From assembly GCA_011033025.1 (NCBI GenBank), contig WFMF01000028.1:310001-374000 (forward strand): 64,000 nucleotides of DNA. The letters run 5' to 3'. The position numbers and the translations under genes were made by a program. Positions 25,223 through 39,000 of this stretch are shown here, in pieces; within the stretch, counting starts at the first letter, position 1; every line of letters begins with the position of its first letter. This DNA comes from Beroe forskalii (Eukaryota > Ctenophora > Nuda > Beroida > Beroidae). The notes beneath the pieces are model-generated. The model worked only from the letters and a program-made list of their open reading frames with translations, did not search any database and was not told the DNA's origin.

Positions 25223-27060
25223 AACGAGTGATTTATTAGCTCAAGTGATAAGAGGTTTATGTTCCGTATATAAACATTCGATATGAACAAACAGTGATAA
25301 ACGAGGAGCTAATGAAAGTCCCATAGAATCGTAGAATTTTTTCCGCAATAATGATTGATGGATGACACTTGATATCGTAACTCTGGTGTCTTGACCTATT
25401 GAGGTGCGGCGTATTACGCCGCACTGTGGTACTTTTTTGCGGCGCGTCACTGCGCGCAAAATGTTCATTGTACGTTCAGTGCAAGCATGTGTTTGAGTAA
25501 AGCCCAATCTGCTATCACTGTCGCAAGAAGTACCCAAGCGCGGCATAATAAGCTGTACCTCAGAAGGTCGAGACACCACACTAATAGTAATAGTAATTGA
25601 AGAACCTTATTAAACGTTACCAAGACATCAATTATAAAATGGATTGCCAAATAATGTAAACTGCATGCCAATTGCCACACGTTGAAAATAATTTTCGACC
25701 CATATTATCCGGCCTCACTTTGACCGGCCCTCTGACTTATACTCCCTTAAAAGCTTAAAGTTCAAATCACTGACCATTTTGCATATTTATGCGGACTACA
25801 ACTAAAAACTGATTTTCCACCAGAATCACTTGCAGGTCACATAAGGGGTTTAGAATTGCCACAATGACCGATTTCGTTGACCTTGTTTTCGTGCTTATTT
25901 ATATGAGATGTCGACTTTTCGTATTTCCTACTAGTACTATGATTTTATTTTCGGGTTGTAGAATATGAATTAATAACATTAGTGAAGAATCTGACCTTTG
26001 ACGTCATATAGTTGAGTGTTACTCAATCTTAGTTTTATCATCAGCCTTAGAATGATACCTTTGTTTTTCCAATTGTGAGGCAATAAAAGACTTTCTCTAA
26101 AACGGTGAAGAACTCGAAACGTTTAGTACACTTCAATAGTTAAAATTAAATTTATCTTTAAATTTCCAACACTTTAAATTTACGCTTAAAGTTAAAAACC
26201 TGTTTTTAGTTCGAAAGATTTATAATCAAGGGACAGATAATGCGTCAGCAAAATTAAATACTCTAATAATCGAAAGCTATTATCAATATCATAAATTATG
26301 TTCAAATTTTCGGATACTTGAAACAAGGGCGATATTCAAACTGCAACATATCTCTGTTATGATGTAATATTTGAAATTGATCTGTTTAAAATTCCGTTTG
26401 TAAATTCATTTTAATGCTATTTACGTTTCCCACTCTTGAAAACCTATTTTCCTTCGTTAAATGTTATGCAATATTCAATTTCATTTAGAAAGGTCCTACA
26501 TTGAAAAACGATAATATAAATCCTTCGATTGGATTAGGAATTATCATAATTAAATGGAATTATTAGCTTGCTCACCGCGCAGTCATAATGTACCAATCAG
26601 CGCACATAATTGATTGGTCCAAACAAATCGTGCTGTGGGCACACTAATGATAATATTTAGTCATCGGCGTCACCTAAAGTTTTAGAGATAAAAAAGCGCA
26701 GTCTAACGATAATCAACTCCACTAAAAATAGCTGTTTGGAATTCTTCCAATTTCATGAACTGAGAGATGAGAGTGAGTAGAAAAACTCTTCCAATTTCAA
26801 ACTGCAATTTCTAATTCTTTCTCTAGGTGCTTTCATAGCACAAAAGCATCAAATGGTTCCTTGCCTTTGGTCTTTTTTATTTCTATTTCTTAGAATGAGT
26901 TGAACATCAGTAAGTTCATAAGACTGTGGATCTTGAGCAGGAAAAATACTAAAATGCCAGATAGTTGGTTCATAGATGTGGCACCCCATTCGCTCCACAG
27001 TGGCGTCTCTCTTAATAATGACCCCTGCAATCGTGTGTGAAATGCAGCTGATTACGACCC
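25223..27060. other. Convergent spacer between NCAPH and ferlin
   Basis: AT-rich, no gene seen apart from the ferlin 3' UTR at its right end. A minus-strand AATAAA lies at 26876-26881, about 180 nt past the ferlin stop, and probably marks its 3' end. Confidence 0.5.
26876..26881 (-). terminator. Polyadenylation signal of the ferlin gene
   Basis: AATAAA on the minus strand about 180 nt downstream of the ferlin stop codon. Confidence 0.45.
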
Positions 27061-30000
27061 TCATTCTAACGAACTCGTTAGTGAACTAATCCCATCCTGG
27101 ACCATCGTCTGAAAATAATCAATATCTAGAACATCAAAAGGTAGCAGCGGGGTATATATGAAACTCAATCGATAATTTTGCACCTTAAAGCTAAAAAGCA
27201 TAATATTATCTTCAAGTTTTAAAAAGCTGGCACAGGTAATCCAAAATTTACTTTCAGCCAGTTAGAATAAATAATTTCAACTAAAAACTCACCGATGCAT
27301 TGAGCATGAATCCGACGAGTAGTCCGCCCACGAACTGAGCTATGATTCCCAGGATCAACTTGGGCTTGTTGGGACTCTTCCAGATGAACTTGACCATCTT
27401 CACTTTAGAGTCTATCTCCGGGAACGTTGTGGGTATACGTCTGAGGGAGAAGTGGGTTTACAGTGGGTTGTCAGGGGGACAGGTAAGAAAGGTTCATTGG
27501 CTCAAGTTCATGTATTATAATCAATGATTGCAATTAATGAAAAATGATAAGACAGAAGGCTGAACTATTTGTTATTATTATTTGTTATTAATAGTTGACT
27601 CCGGTTATTTATGTCCATGAGCCAGGGGAGTGACCAAAATCAAGCGATACATCAGGAAGTAATTTTGACAAATTGGGGTGGAATTGGTATTTCCTGAGAC
27701 CTGGGGAGGCTGACTGGTAGTGGTATGACTATGTGTGATCGGTCGAAAGCAACACGTCCAACAGCTTTTTAAGGTTAAAAAGGCGGTTAACTGGAAATTT
27801 GACCTACATTTTCATGGTTTCGCTCCCGAACTATACGCAAGAAGAGGCAGTTTTAAACATAGAACATCTTTAAACATTACAGAAGCAACTGTGGGCTAGG
27901 CTGACCACCATGGCAGGGTTAAAAGACTTTTAATTCCGGAAACAGCCCCCTGTTTAGTGTAGTAATACGGTGAGTAATACTGCAACTGCTATATATTTGG
28001 ATAAGTTTTGTTGCAAAGCTGCTAAAATCGAGTGGCTTTCGAAGCAAATCTAATTAGAATATGTCCGAAACTATAGTGGTTGCAGTATTAGTACGTAATA
28101 CGGTTCGTAATAATGGCTCGCCCCTTAGGGGCTCGACATTATTACTCACCGTATTACTACACTAATAATGTCGAGCCCCAAAGGGGCGAGCCATTATTAC
28201 GAACCGTATTACGTACTAATACTGCAACCACTATAGTTTCGAACATATTCTAATTAGATTTGCTTCGAAATCGATTTTAGCAATTTTTAGCAAAACTTAT
28301 CCAAATATATAGCAGTTGCAGTATTACTTCTATAATACTGCAACTACGCATTTGAATAGGTTTTGTTTTTAAACATAGAAGTGGCTTTCGAACAAATCTA
28401 ATAGAATATGTCCGAAACTATAGTGGTTGCAGTATTAGTTTTTAATTTCGTAAAACAGTCCCCCGGGCTCGACATTATTACTCACCGTATTACTACACAA
28501 ATATGCTGTATGTGCAGCTTCTGGCTACTTTTTATTGTTTGGTTTCCAGACTTTCTATTTGTGCACCTACTCTTCTTCATTATTCATATTGTGACTTCAT
28601 TAAAAAAGAAATTCGATGACAAGTATTAGGTAATCAATCGTAATCGTAATTCAACACCATATGATCATTTACGTTTTAGGGTGGCATGATAGGTTGTTAT
28701 CAAACGAAAATACATATTGTATTTGTAATTGTATTTGTACTTGCGATGCTTCTTGACTCGTGAAGCTTTTCAAGACTGCTCAATTGCTTCTACACAGGAT
28801 AACATCCACGTCTATTACTTAACTCCGGCATAATTAGCTAAGTATTTCATGTATTTGACATGTGTACATACACAGTCTCTCCTTTCATCACTATATTATA
28901 CCTACTGCTGCTTCTTGTACACTTCTTGTATAGGCAGTTGGAGAGCTGCTGCTCCTGCTGCGTGTTTTGATGTATCTTATCTGATGTTTAATATATTGCT
29001 TAGCTTTCAACTATTGTTTGCTGTTATACCTACACTTATGGTGAACTTAAAAAATTCAAAATTTCCCGACCTAGAAGTAGATTCAATATGCATACATTGA
29101 TGTACCTCATTTTTAAATAGCTTCTAAATAGTAAATGGAGTAGGTATGGACACGGCCCTGGGCGCTTGGACCAAAATAAAGGTCTAAGGCCGTTGTTCCT
29201 GGTCCGTTTTTGGAGCCGTTTCTGGTGCCGTTTTTCAAAAACGGTACTAAAAACGGACAAAAACGGTTCCCAGTGTTCCCGCATTTTCAACAAAAACGGC
29301 GTTTTTCAAAAACGCTTCCAATTATAAAAAACGGCGTTTTCAAAAACGGCGTTTTTCTAAAAACGCTTCCCATCTGCCGTTTTTGGAACCGTTTTCGAAA
29401 AACGTCAAAATATCACGTGACTTGCTAAAATCACGAGGATAGTTTTCAGCAATTTCGCGAAGTTGAAAATGATTCAACTAGATTCATCTTTTTAAAACAT
29501 AAACAACCCCGTTTTACTGACATTCGTACGATACACAGAAGCAAAGTTATGGTTCAATTATTGTAATAAAGTTAAAAGCTACACTTTGCAACGATATATA
29601 TTGCGAAGCAAGGTTCTGCAAAAGGGTACCTACACATTTCTGATCTTAATTATAATCATCATAATCCTAATAGACGATAATATCTCATGACATTGAAATT
29701 TTATCACGTTGCACCTGAATGAGCGACGTAACTAGGTCAACCTACCCATTTGGGCAAAACACATGTCCCAGACTTCAATGAATAGAAATGCCAGACTGAT
29801 CCCGTGACACGCCATCAATGCTTTTATAGTGTAGTATGTCAATCAATACGTCTAATGAGTTAATGTGATCCATACAGTATAAATTTAATGTCATAATGAG
29901 AATATGAGATCGTTACACATTACATAATGATTAATTTCAAGTTTGCTACTTATCTTCCTACTTTCCTAACGACAACTAGTCAACTAAGGGGGTGCACACA

Positions 30001-33000
30001 CGTGGCTTACAAGCCATGGACTATAAGCCATGGCTTATAAGCTACGTGTGTGCTGTCGATAACTTACCCATGGACTATTATCCATACGTGTGTCTTGGGT
30101 GAAAGTATCGACTATACTCTACAAAAGTGTGGAGATTAGTCCATGAAAAATAGCCGGTCTTAAATGTGGTATTACAATCCACATGGCTTGTAAGCTACGT
30201 GTGTCTTGTAGACTATAGTCAACACTGTACATAATTCCGAGAAAAGTTGTATACATTAACGCTAGCCAATCAGAACGCTGTATCATGCGTGTCATTAACC
30301 AATCAAAAGCTAGAAAAGCGATAGGGGTAGTGTTTCCGATATTTCCTGTGTTGTGTTACGATCAGAGCATCCGAGGGTATCAGGTCAAATTGCATCAATC
30401 AATTTCTATTCGGGGACTCAGAAGAAACTGCTTTTGCAGTTTTGTTACAATAACGTGTGTTGACAATAGTCTACAAGACACACGTAGGATTCGTGGCTTA
30501 TACTCCACGTCGTGTGTCTTCACCCCAAAACTCGGCGTAGACTGTAGTCGACATGGCTTATAATCCACGTGTGTGCAGCCCCTCAGATATGACAAAGGGG
30601 TGAAGAATAGACCCTCAAAGAGTCAAAGTATGGCACTATACTGTTGAGCCGGTTACATCTCTGGTGTTGGAAATTGTTTTATACATAGACAAAGGATCAA
30701 ATTTATCAAATTATTTTTCTTAGGATTTCATGTAATAGTTTTTGCACAGTGGCTCCGAAAATGGCCAAATTCAGAAATTTCAATTCGTTCACTTCATCGT
30801 GCCACTGTACTCATAATTTTGATTAATTAATGGCGTAACAATGTTGCTTTTTGTGACAGAAACATCAAATTTTCATAATAGGTTTCAATTTTCACTTCAT
30901 GCATAGTGCATAATATGGTTGGGTGGAAATCAGGTTATACGAGCGAATCACTGCGGGAGACTCCCGGGAGTCCTCCGAGAGCCCTCCGGGAGTACTGCGG
31001 GAGTACTCCGAGAGTCCTTCGGGAGTACTCCGAGAGTCCTCCGGGAGAACTCCGAGAGTCCTCCGGGAGTACTCCGGGAGTACTCCCAGGAGTCCCCCGG
31101 GAGTACCACGGGAGTGCCACGGGAGTACCCTGGGAGTACCACGGGAGTACCCCGGGAGTCTAGTCCCTCGGGAGTACCACGGGAGTGCCCCGGGCGTACC
31201 ACAGGTGTGCCGCGGGAGTCTTAAGGGAGTACCCCAGGAGTACCGGGGGACTCCCGGAGGACTCTCGGAGTACTCCCGGAGGACTCTCGGAGTACTCCCG
31301 GAGGACTCCCGGGGTACTCCCGTAGGACTCTCGGAGTACTCCCGCAGTACTCCCGGGGTACTCCCGTAGGACTCCCGGGGTACTCCCGTAGAACTCCCGG
31401 GGTACTCCCGTAGGACTCTCGAGGGACTCCCGGGTTACTCCCGTGGTACTCCCAGGGTACTCCCGTGGCACTCTCGGAGTACTCCCGGAGGGCTCTCGGA
31501 GTACTCCTGGAATACTCCCGGGAGTCTCCCGCAGTAATTCGCTCGTATGACCGGGGTTTTTCCAATCAGCCTGAGGTATTCCGAAAAAACGTTTCATAAA
31601 ATTTCAATCTGAGTGATTCATTTCACAATGGTAATATGGTTTGGTACAGTGAACAAAACCCTATTTTTGTCCGTTTAGGATTTTGGGGTGGAATATCACC
31701 CCTTTGTCCAATATGAAGTATGAACTTTCAAATGATTTTTGTAGTTTCCATTGTACGAATGACGTGACGATTTATACCAATGAAGCAATGATGTCTTTAC
31801 TCTGCTGTTTTTGCAGCTTTTATTAATCAAATACTGTTATCTCTTAATTTTGTGATTTGTCGAGCGAATCCGTCAGACGATGATGATTTGAAAGTGAATT
31901 TGCAAATTGAACAAGCTAAAATAAAGTTCATAGGTAGGTACAAATGGAAATTTGAGTACCGGTGTTGTGTAAAAATATGTGTCAACACATCATATTTGAA
32001 TTTTGAGTATGATGGAAAGCAAATATGAAACCATTCTCAGTTTCTCCAGTTCCCAGTTGAGTTCACCAACTCCTGAACAGATCAACTAGCTCTCTCCCTC
32101 CTGCGTGTACGCGATTGCATCAATAATACAATTATTTAATCAACGGTTTACACAATTCAGAAACGGTAGGTAGCGTTTTTGAAACGCTTTGGCATCATCA
32201 CATTGGACCGTTTTTCTTGGCCACCAATGATGACTTGCCGTTTTTGGTACCGTTTTTGGTTGCGTTTCAGAAACGGCACCAAAAACGGACCAGGAACAAC
32301 GGCCTAACATAGCAAAATTACCAACTGCCTGCAGTTTAAAATAATCTGACATAACATTACAATTATGGAATCTTTCTTCTTGCATCTTTCTTTCCGTCCT
32401 TTAATTAAATAATATAATCAATAAAGCAATGTAATTATGTCATTACGTGTTGTGTGATTATTCCATATATAATCATTTATACAATCATGTATACAATCAT
32501 GTATATACCTGCTCAAGAGTTGTGTATCTATATGCTATTCGTAGTAGCTTGGTTCTGTTTTGCAGCTGTGTTCGCGCTCCATGTCCCATGTATAACAGAC
32601 TACAGTGTAGTACAGTCTTACAGTGTACACTATGTACATTGTACAAAGTATTGTATTTCTTCTATTAATTGTACCGCAGTAAGTTAGTGAGTCCTGCAAT
32701 TTGTCACTGTTAATTGTAAGGCGCCCGTAACATTCGTCGGTCGATCGAATGGAATTGGTCGATCGATCAACTCCATTGGAACGAATGATGTGTTTTACTG
32801 GTCCCTAAAGACTTGAATCGTTTCTAAATGAACAATATTTAGTTGTTTCCCTACTAGCTCAAAGATTTTTTTATTTAAAACACATCAGTCGATCAAATGA
32901 AGTTGATCGATCGACCAATTCCATTCGATCGACCGACGAAAGTTACGGGCGCCTAAGGACAGCCTCCTATTTCCTATTTTATACTTTTACAGCAGAATCA

Positions 33001-36000
33001 GTTCGACACATTTATTGATGCGAGAATGTTTAAAATCTAGAGCTTTCGAATATCTTGATTCAAGTGATAATCGTAGTCATTTATACCAGTTCATGTCAGT
33101 CTTACACTTTCGCCGACATATTTAAATAGATAAATTAAATTTAAAATAAATAAATTAAAAAACAACTTTATCGAATCGTTGTTATTCACTAAAAAAAGAT
33201 TTATTATTTTTAAGATAAAATGTAAATCATCAGTTTTAGCTTGGCACTCATGACTCAGTGAAATCACGTGACACTCCAGTATGAAGATTTCTGCTGCTTT
33301 ACTGGTGCTGGTCGCTGCTTTGTTGCTTTCTAACAAACTGATGGACACTGGGGTCCACGCTGATCAGAATGAGCCAAGTACCAGTAACAGTTTCGTTCAA
33401 ACCAAAGAAATCACACGAACTACCAGTTTCGAAACCATATCAAGTCCATCATCCTCCTACACTTCCTCTTCGTCTGTCAAAGTTTTACCAACAGATGCCT
33501 TGCCTACAACTTCAAGCCTTGCTAGCAGTAGCACTGCCGCAGACAATGATGACCGGATGCGTCAAACCTTCACTAAGGGTCAAAAGGGAACCAATGAAGA
33601 TAGCGAGGATAAAACCACTGATTTTTTTAACATGAATTGGAGTGACTTTTGGAGTAAAAGACAACGTCCCATTTGGACGGAATCAACAAGAAGACGTGCC
33701 ATCGTAACGGAATCCTCGAGAAGGCGAGCCTATTATACAGAATCTTACCGGAGACGAAGTTACAACACAGAGATATACCACAGAAGAAGGAGCTATTATA
33801 CAACCTATCCAGGCCGACGTAGGACGGCCTATTACACTGACCCTTATGATTATCCCAGTAAAGGCAAAGGAACGACCATGAGCTATGTAATCGCAGCCGT
33901 TGTTGGGTGTGCTATTTTCATTGGTTTATGTGTCATGGTTTCCAGAATGCTACAGTCCAGCGCAGGGGAAGACAGGCTGCGATCTGACCAGGAAGCCATA
34001 CAGCTCCAAACAGGCATCACAGCGCCTGCTACTGTGGCCGGCTACACGCCAGTACAGCCTATCCAGACTGCAGTGAGTACTCCAGCAGGATACCATCCTG
34101 TGAGTACTGCAGAGCCACCTCCTGGGTATAATGCTCCTGTAGGTCTCTACGGCAGCGAGATGCCTGGCACAGTGCCACCTAATCACTACTCCGCAGAACC
34201 GTCAGCTCCTCCTCCTAGTGGCATGATGGATACATCTCTAGGAGGGGAAGCGAGTAACCCACCAGTGTACCAGATCACCGCTGAGGAGCCAGAACCTAGT
34301 GCTCCCCCACCCGCATATTCTGACCTCTTCCAAAGCAAGTGAAGAGGTTATCTTTCTGCCATCACAATTATAGGTGTTGAAATACGATAGTAGCTCCCGC
34401 TGGCGGCTACAGGATATATTGGAATTGGATACAGCATTTCAGACAGACATGGACCCAAAATGAGTATGGACGTGCAAATTGGTGGAAGGCGAATGCATGG
34501 GTTCAATTCCATGCCAGATTTCAGAGATTATCACTGCGAAACTTAGAACTGTGTATTATTGGGCTGTCCAGTGTCCACCCAGTGTATGGTTATTATGGCC
34601 ATGGATCACAGTGTCTAGGCCGCTTGCTGGTATCAAAAAACATCAACAAGATTTACATACCTCCGAGATTACCAAAAGATATTCATCATTCATTCGAGAG
34701 TTGTGATGAATTTGATCATCGACTGCCAAATTGAAAGCAGTTTTATGTACTGCAGCAATTATCACTAGAATCTAGTTGATATGGGAACATCAATAATTAT
34801 AAAAGTATAAACTATTCATGTGTTTCGCTATGATTTGCAGGCTAAATTGATTGACTAAATGTTTTGTGATCATTATGATCAATGATCATGTAAACGGATA
34901 CTTCCAAAACCCTTTTTACCTGCTCAAGAGTTGCATGTATCTACCTTATCAGCCCTCTATATATATTTAAACCGGTCAGAACTTTTCAGTTTTGGTTAAT
35001 CAAGTGCCGGTTTAATAAGTGAGATCGGTAAAATTGATGAGTCAAAGTTCACTATATAATATACTGTAGGTAGGTTTGAAAAATAATTCTATAAACAGTT
35101 TTATGTTGCATATTCTCATATTACTTCAAGTTAAGTATAAATTAAGTGTTAAGGGATAGAGTTCAGTAAAGTTCTAAAGCAGATGGATCTGCTGTTGAGT
35201 GTACTCTGCAGAAGCTAATAAGCGGAGGGGGGGGGGGAGAGACGATAGCAATTTTCAAGGAAAAAGTCCAGGCCAGGTACATTTAAGAGACCCCTCCCCC
35301 CCCCCCCCCGTTTAAGCGATTTTGAAAAGTTTAATCACATTTTTGATTTTGTGCAAAAATTATTCAGAAATGTCACTTTTTTGGTCATTTTTCCTTATTT
35401 TTCGGTAATTTGCTTGTAAACTTGGCTAAGATATGGTTTGACTAGCATAAATCAGTGAAATTTCAATTACTTCATGGACAAAACAATTAATATGTTAATT
35501 CGTTTCATCAGAAATCCAGGTCCGCCCACTTATTTGGAACCCCCCCCCCCCGTTAGCACGAAATTCTCAAATCTCCCACCCCGGTACGCTTATTTCGGGC
35601 CCCCGCTTATTAGCTTCTGCAGTGTTATGTTTACAGGGACTAGAAGAAGGAACAATAAGCTAATAAGCGTCTAGAAGAAAAGAGTGCAATTCTTCATTTT
35701 ATACGGTCTATATGCATCGATTCAGATTAGTCTGGATAGAAATCTAATTTTTCCAAATGACTATTCTCACACTATCTTAATCATTCTTTTAATTTTAATA
35801 TCTATAGTTTAACCGGAATTTGGAAATGGGTGTAGCTTAGTTTTGATATGCAAAGTTTAACGTTACCTAATCCCTAATCTTTTAATTTTATCAGATGTTG
35901 ATAATTACAATTATGATTCATGAAACGATGTTTCCATTGACTTCAATGAAAAATTAATGAACGCTATGGCTCCTTTAGGTACTCACATAGGGTTAGCGTT

Positions 36001-39000
36001 AGGTACTCACATAGGTTCATCTATCTTAGGGTTAGCGTTAGGTACTCACATAGGTTCATCTATCTTAGGGTTAGGTATAGGTACTCACATAGGTTCATCT
36101 ATCTTAGGGTTAGCGTTGGGTTCACCCCTTCCCGTTCCAGCTGGCCTCTTCTCTGCTTGGGCCTTCGTCATGACTTCTATCTCCATGCTTATCATACCGG
36201 TTTGGTAGTGGTATCCTTGCTTCTTCACGTAGATAGGCCACCAACCTAGACATTAGGCAGTGATTATTTTGATTTGCAATTTATTATTCAAAAAATCAAA
36301 ACCACAGCTTATTACTGTGGTGCTGTTAGAGTGTTAATAAGAGTGCAGTATATTGTGGTTTGATTGACGACGTTTTAGTGAGTTCGAAGGAAGTTCGTAG
36401 TATAAGCATTGTGTATGAATTTGCGTGTAGAACATAACCTTACGTTCTTTTGTCAAGAAAGTGCAGCTTAGCTTAATTTAACAAAACGCGACTCATGTCA
36501 AACCAATTATTCCTTCAATTTCAAAAAGAAAGGCTCGTCTTAGTGTTTTCTTCTGATCGAATTAATGCAAAAATAATACCAATAAGGCTTAATGAAACCA
36601 AAAAAACATTACTAATGCGAAGATATTTACCTAATGTTTTCTTCTTCTTGAAGACTGACAGGTAAGTTATCTTGGGTGGCGCTTTCTTCTTGCTTCCCTG
36701 CTTCTTTTCCTCTTCCTCGATCTCTGGAGGCTTCTTATACCCCTCTATCATCTCCATCGAACAGTCCATTATTGACTTGGAGCCCCTCGGGCAGTTTGCC
36801 AAGTTCAGAGTTACGCTTCCTGTAATGTTATGATGTTATGACCAGTCAGTACCAGTGAATCAGTGATTTTCCATCCATGAGTATGAATTGCAGATTATAA
36901 AACCTCGTAGTCGTACCCCGCGCGCGCAACGTTCCGCATTATATTTATTGGACGGTCACATTTGCGCTCCCGCCCGGTAGCCACCCAGTCAGAAGAAATA
37001 GATGCAGGGAAACGTCTGTCGAATGAAACCTAGCAGCTATTACTGAAAATTTGAACTGTAGAATTTGTTGAATTCACCACACTCCTCATGATAAAAAGGA
37101 GAGGCAGCTCCTCTCTAGTTTCTACCCACCGTATGGTGCAGGAGATAATGCTGGGGTCTGCGTCGCACACACTCAGGGTGATCTTAGGATCGAACTTAGC
37201 GTCCTCCACGTCGTTTGGAATGATAACTTTCCGTTCCAGGAAAGCGTACTTGAAGCGGTGGATGTACCGCCAGTTGAAGGCGCCGTTACCTGAACGCATG
37301 GTATGTCATGCTTTGATATCATGATGGGAGGAGTATACGTAAAACGCGACGTTAGTCATTACATTAAATTTTAAACTTAAAGTCGGATCAATTATGGAAT
37401 CAGTATTTGCTGAGTAAATTGTACACTTCACGTGTTACATATTATCTCTATCGAAAGTTATACTAATAGAGTGAAAGGGATAGAAGTAAAGGGGGCGTGC
37501 GATGGCGGGAAAAGGGGGAGCATAAACGCAACGGTCTTCGCAGGTCGGTGGCTGTGGGGGTCTGGGGTGGTGGGGCACAGCCCCAGCGGTTGAGGGAGAG
37601 CCTCTCGAATACTTAGTCATTGACCTAAATCATGGGCGGCAAACTCAAAGTACTCGACAAAGTTGAGAATGACCAAGTTGAGAATGAACCATAGCAAATT
37701 CATTTGATGAAAAGATGAAATAAGTAACAAACTCATCACTTCATAAGTTCTATTTTCTATACCTGATTGGCAGCATTTTAACCGGGATCAATTTAAAAAA
37801 TTAAGATTTCTTTAGGGCTGATTAAGGTATCATACCCCCTTTATAGTCCTTTCCCAAGTTGAAGTATTTCACTCGAATATTTATTCCGCTCCATTTTTTA
37901 CTTCTCTGATTTGAATTACCCATAGAAGCCCATTCGAATTCTAAGTTCAATCTATCTTGTTATTACTTAATTTGAAGATTACTCATGGTTAGCGAATCAT
38001 TCATGGTAAGTGAATCCAAATAGGTACTAAACTTTTACTGTGAATAATGCAGTTGCAGTTCTACCTCCTCCCAATCGAAATGCAGAACCTTGTTTTACTG
38101 AGAACCTAAATTCCGATTCTAATTTTCATGATATTGACGCTGCAGTTCAACTAATTCCCGGTTTTAACTCCTCGCTGACAACACACCGCTGCGATGTCTC
38201 ACTTGTAATGTTTCGACTAGCTCCCCGCCCTGCATGACTTACCGTTGATAGCTCGGGTGTGGATCTCGGACACGTCCGCCTCCTTCTCCCCCACGAACTG
38301 GGACTTGACCACCAGATCGTGCAGGGTGTCCGAGTTCTCATCCTTCGGATCAGGGTCTTCCTCCACTGTCTCCACCTGGGCGAGACCAGCTTGTCAGAAA
38401 GAGGAGGTTTATCAGATTTATCAAAATTAAGGAAGTTTTGATTTTAGTAGTTTTGCGTGTAGTACACGGGTACATCATCCATTGCAGCAAAACGGAAATA
38501 TGTTTTGAATCCACTGCAGCTATTTCACTGCAGCCACTTCAAGTAATGCACCCCACAATCACTATTTGCAGTTTCACAACTCGACAAGATTGAAATTCAA
38601 TAATCAAATTGATTTCCAAATAAATTTTTCCAAGGTCATTATCATATTTATCTGGAACTGCACCAATTCTATTTATCTGGAACTGCATCAATAGCTCAAT
38701 AAGTGATCCTACATGAGTTCATGCTCAGTTACAGAAGGAGAATGTTTTTGTAGATTGAAATTTGAATGAACCGAACAAATTTGGTCACTGCGAATGCTTC
38801 GCCGGCACCCATTATTCGTATCATAACATTGATTTAAAATTTTATCGGCCATCCAGGTAAAATGGATCACGGATGGCCGATGGAGGTTGAAATGATGCAA
38901 AAGGTTTCAAATGAAACTTTTTTTCGAAGACACATTTCTTTTGAAACACAAATAATCACAGTTCAATTACTGCTTTAGCACAATCAAAATTATAACGTGA

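Larger units (their letters stand above)
29188..32304. mobile_element. 3.1-kb TIR element with TAA target duplication (Harbinger-like, composite)
   Basis: The left end, GGCCGTTGTTCCTGGTCCG, is mirrored at the right end (CGGACCAGGAACAACGGCC). TAA occurs directly at both sides (29185-29187 and 32305-32307). The subterminal zones are dense in AAAACGG/CCGTTTT motifs in both orientations (29205-29405; 32160-32285). The centre holds two further TIR elements (29988-30582 and 30591-31708), so the size reflects nested insertion. No transposase frame was found. Confidence 0.75.

Noticed and set aside
30906..31597. Several overlapping proline/serine-rich proteins (REYSGSTPG repeats) on both strands
   Set aside because: They are translations of a 15-bp minisatellite whose unit is a multiple of three; all frames stay open automatically.
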